In this document: piece by piece, positions 33,809-43,061 of the stretch
Position numbering within the stretch: the first letter of the stretch is position 1
Layout: each line of letters opens with the position of its first letter
NCBI GenBank assembly: GCA_937911045.1
Contig: CALEPX010000039.1
Location: forward strand, 1-64,000
DNA: 64,000 nt
Source of the DNA: an uncultured Fretibacterium sp.
GTDB taxonomy: Bacteria > Synergistota > Synergistia > Synergistales > Aminobacteriaceae
Direction: 5' to 3'
Made by a program: the position numbers and the translations under genes
The notes under the pieces: model-generated
Seen by the model: only the letters and a program-made list of their open reading frames with translations
Databases searched by the model: none
What the model was told of the DNA's origin: nothing

Positions 33809-36208
33809 TTACACATTTGCAAGAGACGTTCCCGTCTTCACTTTCACGTCCAACGGCAAATCATCACCGGATTTTCTCATGATTTCGGACATAATCTCAG
33901 CAATTTCAGCGGCTTCTTCGAGTTTACATTCACACACGAGCGAGTCGTGAACTTGCAGCAATAATTTTCCGCGACCGGTTTTTGCGAAATCAATCATTGC
34001 GCGTCTGGAAATATCCGCAGCTGTTCCCTGAATCGGCGAATTTATCAACGCACGATCAAGCCCGTTGCCTCGCGCAGGAATTTCGTTCACTGGGCGAATG
34101 CGTCCGGAAATTGTCCGTGAATATCCGCGCTTTTTTGCTTCGTAAATCATGCTGTTCAGGAATTTTTTCACACCCGGGACTGCCTGGAAATATTTCTCGA
34201 TTATGCCTGAAGCTTCAGATCTGGAAATATTTAACCGGTCAGCAAGTCCAAACGAACTCATACCGTAAATTAACCCGAAATTTATCATCTTCGCAGCACG
34301 TCGCAATTCAGGCGTGACAAATTCCGGCGCAACTCCGAATACCCATGACGCAGTTTCTGTGTGAATGTCGCGATTTTTCGCAAACGCTTCGAGCAATCTT
34401 TCCTCTTGAGATATGTACGCCAAAATCCGCAACTCAATCTGGGAATAATCCGCCGCAACAAAAATATTTTCACGCTCAACAGGAATCAATCCGGCTTTGA
34501 TTTTCTCCGCCCAAATTCCGAACGCTGGGATATTCTGCAAATTCGGCTCTCTGCTGCTTAGTCTGCCTGTTCCTGTTAATGCTGCCTCAAATGTCGTATG
34601 AATTATTCCGTCCGAAATCGCTGCTTTTTGCAAAGGAATCACGAAACCAGTAAGCATTTTTGCAATTTCACGGTGTTCGAGCAACATTGCAGGAATTTTC
34701 CGGTTAGGATTGTCGCTTTTTGCCAGACGTTCCAGAACCGCCGCATCAGTTGAGTAAGAATTTCCGGTCTTAGTTTTGCCCGCGTGTTCGAAGCCAAGTT
34801 TCTCGAATAATAGCCATGAGACTTGCTTCGGAGAATTAATATTGATATTTTGACCGCTCGCATTCAGGATTTCACGTTCAATTTCAGAAACGCGAATCTC
34901 AAGCTCATTCTGAACGGTCAGGAATTTCTCGTTATCAAGCCTGATTCCGTGACGCTCCATTTCCACCAGAACCGGGATCAACGGCAAATCGATATTTCGC
35001 ATGACATCGTGTAATTTCTCGTGCGTGAGAATTTCGGCCTCAAGATTCTCCGCGTGTTCGAGCAATTTTTTCGCAGGCTCTGGAGATTTTCGGATTTCTG
35101 CGAGCAGTTCTTTGAAATTTTTGCTGCTGGTATCCGGATGCAGCATGTAATACGCCGTCCGCAAATCCCAAACGTCACTAACATCGCAAGACTCATAATC
35201 GCCTCTGGAAATTTCGGACTTGAAATCTGCATAAATATTTCTCTCGTGAATCGCAGCTTTCGAAAAATTTTTGGGAACTGAACTGTAAATTTTGGCGGAT
35301 TGAGCTTTAGAATCCGGATTAATTTGTCGCAGCAGTCTTGATAACCCGAGTTTTTCTGCAAGTTTCACGGCTTCTGGAATATTCGCTTTGAATGCAAGAG
35401 CCTGAGCTATGAAATCCTTGTCGAGCAAATCGAAGCGCAATCTGGTAATTTCACGTGTAGCCAGTACTTCATCGAGACTAGTCGCGCGCAATTTATTCTG
35501 AATCGCTTTCGGCAACTCGTCCAAGTGTGCGAAAATTTCCTCGATGGAACCGAATTGTGAGAGCAAATTCTCCGCCGTAACTTTCCCGACGTTTTTGATG
35601 CCCGGAATATTATCAACTTTGTCGCCCACCATTGCTAAATAATCCGCGAATGCTGACGGTGCAAATTTGAAATTCGCTGTGAAAATTTCTTCGTCGTAAA
35701 TTTCCGTGTTAGATTTATATTTATCCGGATTAAAAATCACCACGCCCTGTCCCAAAAGCTGCTGCAAATCTTTGTCCGACGAGACGATTAAAACTTCATA
35801 ACCGGCTTTTCGCGCCAATTTCGTGCAGCTTGCTATAAAATCATCGGCCTCGATTCCGTTTTCCGCGAGAACGTTGTAGCCCAGAAATTTCAGAAGTTCC
35901 TGTAGAATCTGCAGCTGAATCTTGAACGAATCATCAAGTGCTTTGCGAGTTGCTTTGTACTCAGGCAGAAGCTCGTGCCGAAAATTTTTCCCGCCAGCAT
36001 CGAACGCGACAATTTTGCACGCCGCCGGATATTTTCTCATGACGTTGAGTAACGTGTTTATGACCCCGACGATCATGCTTGTTGGAGTTCCATCGGGAGC
36101 GGTCAGCTGAATTTTTAGCCCGTTCCAAGCTCTGTGTGCGAGAAAATTCCCGTCTACGATTACAATCAGGTTATGATTAAGTTCGAGATTTAATTCTGAG
36201 TAATTCAC
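33809..36208 (-). CDS. polA: DNA polymerase I
   Basis: A 799-residue family A polymerase, shorter than the E. coli 928. The N-terminal 5' nuclease is intact (VDGNFLAHRAW, AFDAGGKNFRHELLPEYKATR, GIEADDFIAS, SSDKDLQQLL, GDKVDNIPGI). The middle 3'-5' exonuclease region is short and lacks the DEDD residues. The polymerase has motif A DYSQIELRILAY, motif B RRAAKMINFGLIYGMS and motif C QVHDSLVCE, where the usual Glu of HDE is Ser. It fills gaps and removes RNA primers. It starts at GTG 36208 after GAAGG; an overlapping ATG is out of frame. Confidence 0.97.
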   Translation of the reverse strand: MNYSELNLELNHNLIVIVDGNFLAHRAWNGLKIQLTAPDGTPTSMIVGVINTLLNVMRKYPAACKIVAFDAGGKNFRHELLPEYKATRKALDDSFKIQLQILQELLKFLGYNVLAENGIEADDFIASCTKLARKAGYEVLIVSSDKDLQQLLGQGVVIFNPDKYKSNTEIYDEEIFTANFKFAPSAFADYLAMVGDKVDNIPGIKNVGKVTAENLLSQFGSIEEIFAHLDELPKAIQNKLRATSLDEVLATREITRLRFDLLDKDFIAQALAFKANIPEAVKLAEKLGLSRLLRQINPDSKAQSAKIYSSVPKNFSKAAIHERNIYADFKSEISRGDYESCDVSDVWDLRTAYYMLHPDTSSKNFKELLAEIRKSPEPAKKLLEHAENLEAEILTHEKLHDVMRNIDLPLIPVLVEMERHGIRLDNEKFLTVQNELEIRVSEIEREILNASGQNININSPKQVSWLLFEKLGFEHAGKTKTGNSYSTDAAVLERLAKSDNPNRKIPAMLLEHREIAKMLTGFVIPLQKAAISDGIIHTTFEAALTGTGRLSSREPNLQNIPAFGIWAEKIKAGLIPVERENIFVAADYSQIELRILAYISQEERLLEAFAKNRDIHTETASWVFGVAPEFVTPELRRAAKMINFGLIYGMSSFGLADRLNISRSEASGIIEKYFQAVPGVKKFLNSMIYEAKKRGYSRTISGRIRPVNEIPARGNGLDRALINSPIQGTAADISRRAMIDFAKTGRGKLLLQVHDSLVCECKLEEAAEIAEIMSEIMRKSGDDLPLDVKVKTGTSLANV

Positions 36209-36243
36209 GTTTAGACATTACCTTCTCTCTGAATTTTTGCAGA

Positions 36244-36249
36244 TATAAT
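36244..36249 (+). promoter_or_regulatory. -10 box of the macrodomain-sirtuin unit
   Basis: TATAAT, 40 bases before the TTG start and AAGGAG of the macrodomain gene. The -35 is weak. It lies in the divergent gap with polA. Confidence 0.5.
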
Positions 36250-36289
36250 ATAGCAAACGTGAAAATCTTTTAGAAGGAGTGTGTGAAAT

Positions 36290-37075
36290 TTGCCAGATAT
36301 ACTCGATGAGTTGATAAGTTGCTTGCTGAATGATATGCCCGAATACCGTGAATATTTGGAAAGCTGCGAGAGTGTCAGTGATAAGAAAATGCTGCTGCGG
36401 GGCTTGATGAACGTGAGACTGCCCAAACCGCTCGATGAAAAATTTCTGGAATTGCAGGACGAATATTTGCAATCTGAAATTCTTGCGAAAGGAATCGTTG
36501 ACGTGAATCATATTCCGGAGATTGCGCCGAAAATTTCGCTTTGGCAGGGAGATATTACGCGCCTAAATTCCGACGCAATCGTGAACGCTGCAAATTCGAA
36601 ATTACTTGGCTGCTTTGTTCCCGGGCATAATTGCATTGATAACGCGATTCATTCGGCTGCGGGGTTGCGATTACGCGATGAGTGCAACAGGCTTATGTTT
36701 GAGCAGGGGCATCCGGAACCAATCGGTCGCGCGAAAATCACGAAAGCTTATAACTTGCCGAGTAAATTCGTGCTGCACACTGTCGGACCGACTGTCAGAG
36801 GAAACTTGACACGAAAAAATTGCGACGATCTCGAATCATGTTACGAATCATGTCTTGAACTCGCCGAGGAAAATAATCTGCGTAGTATCGCGTTCTGCTG
36901 CATTTCTACGGGCGTGTTTGGATTTCCGAATCGTGAAGCTGCTGAGATTGCTGTGAAAACTGTCCGGAATTTCTTATATAATAGCGTGAATATTAATCGC
37001 GTAATTTTCAACGTGTTCAAGAACTCAGACTTGGAAATTTACGAGAATATCTTACGGAGGATTTTTGAGATTTGA
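36290..37075 (+). CDS. Zinc-dependent macrodomain ADP-ribosyl hydrolase
   Basis: This 261-residue protein has a helical N-terminal region (1-75) and a macrodomain with the ADP-ribose loop WQGDITRLNSDAIVNAANS (85-103). It has the zinc-macro signature GCFVPGHNCIDNAIHSAAG: Cys108, His113 and Cys115 are the predicted metal ligands. Later FCCISTGVFGFPNREAA forms the second phosphate loop. This subclass (as in staphylococcal and streptococcal SirTM operons) removes ADP-ribose from proteins. It starts at TTG after AAGGAG, and its stop overlaps the TTG of the sirtuin (TTGA), as expected for a writer-eraser pair. No lipoyl protein or lipoate ligase gene is adjacent. Confidence 0.92.
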   Translation: MPDILDELISCLLNDMPEYREYLESCESVSDKKMLLRGLMNVRLPKPLDEKFLELQDEYLQSEILAKGIVDVNHIPEIAPKISLWQGDITRLNSDAIVNAANSKLLGCFVPGHNCIDNAIHSAAGLRLRDECNRLMFEQGHPEPIGRAKITKAYNLPSKFVLHTVGPTVRGNLTRKNCDDLESCYESCLELAEENNLRSIAFCCISTGVFGFPNREAAEIAVKTVRNFLYNSVNINRVIFNVFKNSDLEIYENILRRIFEI

Positions 37076-37923
37076 TAAACAGGCTACACGAATTAATCTC
37101 GAACTGTGACGCGCTAATCATCGGGGCTGGAGCTGGCTTATCGGCGGCGGCTGGCTTCGAGTATGACGGCGAGCGTTTCCGGGAGAATTTCTGGGAGTTC
37201 GAGTTGAAATATAAATTTCACGACATGTATTCAGGCGGATTTTACCCGTACAAAACTCTCGAAGAAAAATGGGCGTTCTGGAGCAAAAGCATTTTCCTGA
37301 ATCGCTACACGAATCCACCAAAACCGTTGTATGACATGCTGCGAAAAATCGTCGAGGGCAAGAATTATTTCGTGATCACAACCAACGTAGACCATTGTTT
37401 TCAGAAAGCCGGCTTCGATAAATCCAGATTATTCTACACGCAGGGCGATTACGGATTGTTTCAGTGCAGCGTGCCGTGTCACGATAAGACTTATGACAAC
37501 GAGAGAATCATTCGCGAAATGATTTCTAAACAGAGAGATTGCAAGATTCCCTCGGATTTGATTCCGATTTGTCCGAGATGCGGCAGCCCAATGGAGACGA
37601 ATTTGCGCAGTGATAACTCGTTCGTTGAGGACGAAGGTTGGCACAGAGCAGCGCGGAATTATCATGATTTTCTCGCGGCGAATTTACAGAAGCCTGATGC
37701 GAAAATATTATTTCTCGAACTCGGTGTTGGCTTGAATACTCCGGTGATAATCAAGTATCCGTTCCAGAGAATGACGAGTGAATGTGAGAGTGCTTTTTAC
37801 GTTTGCGTGAATGCGGAAACATGCAGAATCCCTAAAGATATTCAGGAGCGTTCACTTTGCATTCAGAGCGATCTTTTTGACGTGATCAATGAGCTTTCAG
37901 AACGAGCAGAAAATTCTCGATAA
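37072..37923 (+). CDS. Class M sirtuin (SirTM) protein ADP-ribosyltransferase
   Basis: A 283-residue Sir2-fold protein with NAD loop GAGAGLSAAAGFEYDG (18-33), TTNVDHCFQKAG (103-114) and YTQGDYGLFQCS (122-133). Gln124 stands where deacetylase sirtuins have the catalytic His, the hallmark of SirTM enzymes that ADP-ribosylate instead of deacetylating. Zinc ribbon cysteines are visible (CSVPC and CPRCG). In known operons SirTM modifies lipoylated GcvH-L and the macrodomain protein reverses it. Here GcvH-L and LplA are missing and the next gene is an AlbA_2-like protein, whose start overlaps this gene by 35 bases. The target is therefore unknown. Confidence 0.92.
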   Translation: MINRLHELISNCDALIIGAGAGLSAAAGFEYDGERFRENFWEFELKYKFHDMYSGGFYPYKTLEEKWAFWSKSIFLNRYTNPPKPLYDMLRKIVEGKNYFVITTNVDHCFQKAGFDKSRLFYTQGDYGLFQCSVPCHDKTYDNERIIREMISKQRDCKIPSDLIPICPRCGSPMETNLRSDNSFVEDEGWHRAARNYHDFLAANLQKPDAKILFLELGVGLNTPVIIKYPFQRMTSECESAFYVCVNAETCRIPKDIQERSLCIQSDLFDVINELSERAENSR

Positions 37924-38929
37924 CGTACCTGAGGACGAACGGGAATATTTGTCGCCACACGATGATGATGATTTGCGGAAACTTCCGGCGATAATTTGCG
38001 CAATGTCAAACGGTGTCGGAGGCGTGGTGATTTTTGAGAACCCGGGTGAAGATTTCGATGTGAAAGTTCCGGAGAATATTTTCAGCGCGAGAATAATCTG
38101 GAAAAAATATCGCGTCGATTTCCCTGAGAAGAAAATTATCCTGAGAATCTTCCCGGCAAATTATTATGACAGACCCGTTCGCGTAAGGAGATTTGCGTAC
38201 AGACGTTGCGAGGGTGAGAATTTCATCTCGGGAAAAACTGCGTGTGCGAAAATTGCCAGTGATGCGATGGATTTTGCGTTTGACGATGCGCCGGTGAATC
38301 TGGAGCTGGATTCGAAATCTCTGGAAAATTTCAGGGGAAAAGTAATCTCGAATAATCCCGAACTCGCGAAATTTAACGGGCTGGAATTTCTCAAGCGTAC
38401 GCATGTATACTCCGGAAAATTCTTGACCGAGGCTGGAGTTTTGCTGCTTGGCTGCGAGAGTGTGTGCGTGAATCTTGATTTGTCGCTCACTCGTGAGAAG
38501 ACTGTTCATCTCAGAGCCGGCAATCTATGGAACGCATATTTTCACATGTTGCCGCGCATAATTGTGCCGAATTTGCGTAAGGAATGTGCGGAGGCTTTGC
38601 GGGAAATTTTCACGAACGCGCTGCTTCACACAGACTACAGGCTCTCGCGAAATATCATGATTCGCATCACAAGTTCTCCGGCAAAAATCTCGATCAGAAA
38701 TTCGTGCTGCAATTTGAGACCGAATCGCAATTACAGGCTAATGCAAATTTTCAGGTTACTCAACGCAGCCAAGGGAGAATCGTCGGGAATGCAGAAGATC
38801 AGGAATTATGACGGGAATTTCGAACTGAGATTTGACGCGCTGAATTTCGAAGTCGAATCTGTTCTGAGATTGCAGCCAAGTGATGAATCCGAGAATCTTG
38901 AGAATTTTCCGGACGCATTGATATTATAA
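37889..38929 (+). CDS. AlbA_2 (Schlafen-like) / GHKL-type RecG-like regulator homologue
   Basis: A 346-residue protein. The N-terminal part resembles the AlbA_2/divergent AAA-4 domain (PAIICAMSNGVGGVVIFENPGEDF, RIFPANYYDRPVRVRRFAYRR). The C-terminal part matches the associated GHKL-like ATP-binding region (CAEALREIFTNALLHTDYRL, ISIRNSCCNLRPN, LLNAAKGESSGMQKIRNY), with Asn-Ala-Leu-His-Asp-Tyr at the motif where family members bind nucleotide. Such proteins are usually annotated as putative transcriptional regulators and some belong to defence-like systems. It overlaps the sirtuin by 35 bases and is probably translated by coupling. Glycines of the usual GxGI loop are partly lost (SSGM). Role with the macrodomain-sirtuin pair is inference. 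Confidence 0.75.
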   Translation: MSFQNEQKILDNVPEDEREYLSPHDDDDLRKLPAIICAMSNGVGGVVIFENPGEDFDVKVPENIFSARIIWKKYRVDFPEKKIILRIFPANYYDRPVRVRRFAYRRCEGENFISGKTACAKIASDAMDFAFDDAPVNLELDSKSLENFRGKVISNNPELAKFNGLEFLKRTHVYSGKFLTEAGVLLLGCESVCVNLDLSLTREKTVHLRAGNLWNAYFHMLPRIIVPNLRKECAEALREIFTNALLHTDYRLSRNIMIRITSSPAKISIRNSCCNLRPNRNYRLMQIFRLLNAAKGESSGMQKIRNYDGNFELRFDALNFEVESVLRLQPSDESENLENFPDALIL

Positions 38930-38966
38930 TATTCACGAACAAAAACTTAACACGGGGTGCAGAATC

Positions 38967-40109
38967 TTGCAAGAAAACATAAATCCTAGAAGCAAACCAG
39001 TTAGAAGCAAACCAAACTATAATCCCAAAATGATGGCTCATTTGCGCAAACGTAAACGCAATCGCAGATATTTGTTCTCGGGAATAATCGGAGTGTCGCT
39101 GTTATGGTGCGTGGCGATCGCTGTAGCATTCTCGTATTATTTCAAGATGCCGAGTGAAATTTGGGAGGATTTGCTCCCGATCCCGACTGGAGACAAAGTT
39201 AATATCGTGATTGAGAGCGGAATGAATGCACGACAGGCAGCTCGGGCGTTCGAATTTGGAGGAGCGTTGGAGAATGGTTCGCCTGCGGATCTTGCACGCT
39301 GGATGATTAAATTCGGAATTGACAAGCGTATTCTTGCCGGTCAATACAGCGTTGTGCCGTCGTCACCGTGGAATCTTGCGCGACAGTTAAAAACTCAGAG
39401 ACCAGCGTTACTCAAAGCTATGATAGTTCCGGGACTGGATATTTTCAGCCTGAAAGATTCACTCGCAGGTCAAGATTTCAATCCGGAGAAAATGGACGCA
39501 GCAATCATGAATGATAATAATTACCCCGAAGGTTTGCGGAAATTTTTCGGGAGATTGCCGTCGAGTAAGTACATGCGAATCGTTTTTCTGCAGCCGGAGA
39601 CTTACATGCTGGTCGAGAGATCGTCTGATGAACTCGTCAGTACAGCATCAAATGCGTGGTGGAGCAGATGGAACAAAATTATTCAGGCAGGGAATCTCAC
39701 GTCAAAAGATGTCACTGAAGCTGCGATAGTTGCCTCAATGGTTGAACGCGAAGTCATGCACGAATCCGAAGCGCGAAAAGTTTCCGGAGTGATTCATAAT
39801 CGATTGCGAAGTAACATGTTGCTGCAAATTGACGCTACGGTTGTGTATGCCTGGCGTTTGAAGGGACGAAAGTTGACGCGTGTCTTGAAGAAAGATCTGG
39901 AAATTAATTCGCCGTACAACACGTATAAGATTCCCGGATTGCCGCCTGAACCGATATGTCTGCCAAGTGCGGCGGCTTGGGGAGCAGCGTTGAGTCCGGA
40001 ATATAACGAGTATTATTATTATGTCGCGGGCAAAGACGGTTATCATTATTTTGCGAAGACTTATCCGGAGCATTTGCAGAATATCAGGCAAGTCAGAGCC
40101 AGCAAGTGA
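38967..40109 (+). CDS. mltG: Endolytic transglycosylase MltG
   Basis: A 380-residue membrane-anchored protein: a basic cytoplasmic N-terminus (about 1-35), one transmembrane helix (SGIIGVSLLWCVAIAVAFSY), a LysM-like segment (VIESGMNARQAARAFEFGGAL), then the YceG domain. The catalytic Glu lies in AAIVASMVEREVMHESEARKV, followed by VIHNRLRSNMLLQIDATVVYA and NTYKIPGLPPEPICLPS. MltG cuts nascent glycan strands at the inner membrane and sets their length. It starts at TTG 38967 after GGGGT. It heads a run with ftsK, thioesterase and the Trk genes, with short gaps. Confidence 0.95.
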   Translation: MQENINPRSKPVRSKPNYNPKMMAHLRKRKRNRRYLFSGIIGVSLLWCVAIAVAFSYYFKMPSEIWEDLLPIPTGDKVNIVIESGMNARQAARAFEFGGALENGSPADLARWMIKFGIDKRILAGQYSVVPSSPWNLARQLKTQRPALLKAMIVPGLDIFSLKDSLAGQDFNPEKMDAAIMNDNNYPEGLRKFFGRLPSSKYMRIVFLQPETYMLVERSSDELVSTASNAWWSRWNKIIQAGNLTSKDVTEAAIVASMVEREVMHESEARKVSGVIHNRLRSNMLLQIDATVVYAWRLKGRKLTRVLKKDLEINSPYNTYKIPGLPPEPICLPSAAAWGAALSPEYNEYYYYVAGKDGYHYFAKTYPEHLQNIRQVRASK

Positions 40110-40128
40110 GAATTTTGGGAGTGATGTA

Positions 40129-42288
40129 ATGAGCAGAAAACGTAACAAGCGTAATAACGGGAAAGCAAATTGGGGCGAGTTAATATTATTCGTGATGGTG
40201 ATCGCGATAATTTATTTCGTGCTATCGTTGTTCGGGAGTTCATTGACTGGTGAAGGCGGTCAAACATGGGGAAATTATTTGCGCGGAACTTGGGGCGGCG
40301 GCGTGATAATTTTGCTGCTGTTCTGGCTGTACGTTTGCGTCGCAGGCTTCGTGAAAGTCAGAATCCCGAAATTCCCCAGACAATTATTGGGAACGTTGCA
40401 GCTGTATATCTCAGTAGCGTTTTTGCTCGGATACTTGAGACATTCCGGTTGGGATTATGACGCTGTGTTGGTGACACCGGGCAGCATTGGTTATGGAATT
40501 GCGAGATTCTTCGTGCTTAATGCAGGAAATTTCATAACGCTGATCTTGATTATCATGTCGTTTTTATTCTCGGCGTATCTGTTCGGTTCGAAATTGCTGA
40601 ACGTGAAATTACCGGATATGCAGTTCGAGAATCTTAGTTCGCTATTCACTCGCAAAAGAGAATCGAATCTTGACAACGATGATGATGCTCCCAAGACAAA
40701 GCCAAAATCTAAACGCAAATCTGAACGCTATGATCGTGAAGAGAATTATGACAATAACGTCTTCCGAATGAATTTGCCAGAACCGAAATTTGAACATCGA
40801 GAGGACACGTTAATATCGATTCTGTCGTCGGTCAGCAAGTCACGCAGAGAATCCCCAGAGAATGATTACGAAGAGCTTGATCCAGAATCCGAAGCCAGCA
40901 GAAACGCAATCGAGAAAATCGATAAATTACTGGACTCGTTCAACGCCGGATATTTTGCGCCGCCAGAGAAACGCGATAATCGTCAGAAAAAAGATTTTGC
41001 GATCCGTCACAAAAGAAATCGCCGTCCGTTCCCCGAAGTTTTGGACAAGAACTCGAATACGCCAGATGATGCTTCACTCGAAACGGATAATAATGTCGAA
41101 ATGGATTATGACGAAGAATACAGGGACAGCGTTTTTCCACCGCCGATTGATATTTTCGGAGCAGATTTGAAGCAGGAAATTCGCGATGATTCGAAAATCT
41201 ACGAGCGTCAAGGCAGAATGCTTGTGCAGGCTCTGAGAAATTACGATGTTGTCGCAACGGTCAAGAAAATAGTTTCGGGATTTCAGATTGTGAGTTTTGA
41301 GTTAGCGTTATCGGCTGGAACTAAGCTCAGCAAGATCACGAATTTGAGCGACGAATTAGCTATGTCATTGGGTGTTACGTCGGTCAGGCTTGAGGCTCCG
41401 ATTTTGGGCACGAAGTTTGTTGGCGTTGAGATTCCGGTTATTGAGCGCAGGGTTTTAAGTTTGCGTTCGGTTTTGAGTTCGAAAGTTTTCCGGAGAGCGC
41501 AGACCAGATTGCCGATTCCGTTGGGAGTGAATATTAATTCCGAAATTTGCGTCCGAGGTTTGGAAGAATTGACGCATTTGTTAATCACCGGAGGAAATCG
41601 TACGGGCAAAAGCATGTTCGTGAATTGCTGCATATTATCGTTATGTTCGCGCTGCAAGCCTGATGAGTTGCGCATAATCCTGACGAGAACAAAGCACGTG
41701 GAATTTTCGATTTATGATAATCTCCCGCACTTGTTATTCAAGCCGATTTCTGAACCAGAACACGCTCTGAAAATGCTTTCGTGGGTTTTGAAGGAGACCG
41801 AACTCAGAACAGAAAAATTCGCAGCCGTCAAAGCACGCAATATTGACGCATATAACTCGAATCGAAATGTTACGGAACAGTTGCCGAAATTGGTCGTGAT
41901 AATCGATGAGTTGTCGGATTTGATGTTGACGAAATCACGCGAGACTGAGAATTTGTTGGTGAGAATTGCTCAGAAGAGCCGTGCTTTAGGAGTGTTCCTG
42001 ATAATCTCGACTGACAAATTTTCGCCGGACGTCATAACCGGATTGATAAAAGCGAATATCCCAACGAAAATCACGTTTGCGTTGCCATCGCTGGATGATT
42101 CACGGACAGTTCTTGATTACTCGGGCGCGGAGAAATTGACGGGTAAAGGCGATATGCTCTTGAAAACTACGGATACGCCGCGATTATTGAGAATGCAGAC
42201 GCCGTTTATAAGCGAGGATAATATTCCGGATTTTGTCGAATACATGAATAATATATTCATGAAATACAGAGCTGTAGATTTTATTTGA
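40129..42288 (+). CDS. ftsK: FtsK/SpoIIIE-type DNA translocase lacking the gamma domain
   Basis: A 719-residue protein. Four membrane helices occupy about residues 15-180, then an acidic/basic linker (about 185-360) rich in Asp, Glu and Lys, and the motor. The alpha/beta motor has HLLITGGNRTGKSMFVN (Walker A with NRTGKS instead of TGSGKS), LVVIIDELSDLML (Walker B), and the RecA-like GLIKANIPTKITFALPSLDDSRTVLD and GKGDMLLKT segments. FtsK pumps chromosome ends through the division septum. It ends shortly after RMQTPFISEDNI, so the C-terminal winged-helix gamma domain that reads KOPS/SRS is missing. Start ATG 40129 after GGGAGTGATG; upstream in-frame codons overlap mltG. Confidence 0.92.
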   Translation: MSRKRNKRNNGKANWGELILFVMVIAIIYFVLSLFGSSLTGEGGQTWGNYLRGTWGGGVIILLLFWLYVCVAGFVKVRIPKFPRQLLGTLQLYISVAFLLGYLRHSGWDYDAVLVTPGSIGYGIARFFVLNAGNFITLILIIMSFLFSAYLFGSKLLNVKLPDMQFENLSSLFTRKRESNLDNDDDAPKTKPKSKRKSERYDREENYDNNVFRMNLPEPKFEHREDTLISILSSVSKSRRESPENDYEELDPESEASRNAIEKIDKLLDSFNAGYFAPPEKRDNRQKKDFAIRHKRNRRPFPEVLDKNSNTPDDASLETDNNVEMDYDEEYRDSVFPPPIDIFGADLKQEIRDDSKIYERQGRMLVQALRNYDVVATVKKIVSGFQIVSFELALSAGTKLSKITNLSDELAMSLGVTSVRLEAPILGTKFVGVEIPVIERRVLSLRSVLSSKVFRRAQTRLPIPLGVNINSEICVRGLEELTHLLITGGNRTGKSMFVNCCILSLCSRCKPDELRIILTRTKHVEFSIYDNLPHLLFKPISEPEHALKMLSWVLKETELRTEKFAAVKARNIDAYNSNRNVTEQLPKLVVIIDELSDLMLTKSRETENLLVRIAQKSRALGVFLIISTDKFSPDVITGLIKANIPTKITFALPSLDDSRTVLDYSGAEKLTGKGDMLLKTTDTPRLLRMQTPFISEDNIPDFVEYMNNIFMKYRAVDFI

Positions 42289-42298
42289 AGGAGAGTTT

Positions 42299-43057
42299 AT
42301 GTACAAGAGAAATTTGACTGTAATGCCATCGGACGCATCGTGTAACGGCGAGATGAAGCTGCGAAGTTTGCTGGATTATTTTCAGGACACGGCTGCTCTT
42401 GCAGTAAATGATATTGAGGGAACTTCAACTGAACTTGCGTCGAAAGGTTACGCGTGGATTCTGCGAAATTACGAGATTGAATTTGTGGGTAACCTGCCAT
42501 TGATTGACGAAGAATTTGTGATTCACACGGCTCATGATCCTAAACACGGCTTTAATTGCCTGAGAATATTTCGGGTGTTTGATGCGCACGAGAATTTGAT
42601 AGTTGACGCGAAAAGTTCTTGGCTGCTGTTCGATTTGGCGGCTCAGAGACCGGTGAAGCCATTGGTTCATTTGCCGGAAATTCTCACGTGCGATAATATT
42701 GATTTAGATTCGGATTTTCAGGATATTGCCCAGATTGTGAATCATGATTTCGAAGTTGAGCGTAAAGTTGCGTTTCATGATTTAGACGTAAATTCTCACG
42801 TGAATAACGCAGCATATTTCGAATGGATATTTGAGGCTACACCGATTGATTTGATGAGTTGCAGACCGAAGCATATTAACGCGTCGTTCAGATCCGGGAT
42901 TCGCTGGGGAGATAAAGTGCGGATTAATATCGCGAGACTTGATGAGAAAAGTTTTGCGTATAATATCAAAAATCTTTCACATCTTGATGATAAAGTTCAC
43001 AAAAAGCCATCAGCGGAATTTTTCTGTGAATGGCATTTAACTGGAAGGAGTGATTAA
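42299..43057 (+). CDS. Acyl-ACP thioesterase (FatA/B-like)
   Basis: A 252-residue double hotdog-fold enzyme. The N-terminal hotdog opens with the substrate-helix region GEMKLRSLLDYFQDTAALAV, and GYAWILRNYEIEF is typical. The second hotdog has AFHDLDVNSHVNNAAYFEW, the family catalytic Asp-Asn-His-x-N pattern. It hydrolyses acyl-ACP to free fatty acid in the cytoplasm, setting chain length or recycling acyl groups. Clean AAGGAG and ATG. It follows ftsK by 10 bases and ends 4 bases before the trkA start, so it lies inside the same transcript. Confidence 0.9.
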   Translation: MYKRNLTVMPSDASCNGEMKLRSLLDYFQDTAALAVNDIEGTSTELASKGYAWILRNYEIEFVGNLPLIDEEFVIHTAHDPKHGFNCLRIFRVFDAHENLIVDAKSSWLLFDLAAQRPVKPLVHLPEILTCDNIDLDSDFQDIAQIVNHDFEVERKVAFHDLDVNSHVNNAAYFEWIFEATPIDLMSCRPKHINASFRSGIRWGDKVRINIARLDEKSFAYNIKNLSHLDDKVHKKPSAEFFCEWHLTGRSD

Positions 43058-43061
43058 TAGC

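Noticed and set aside
36241..40000. gcvH-L and lplA2 beside the sirtuin
   Set aside because: Looked for a lipoyl-carrier sequence and a lipoate ligase in both flanks; the neighbours are polA, an AlbA_2-like gene and mltG.
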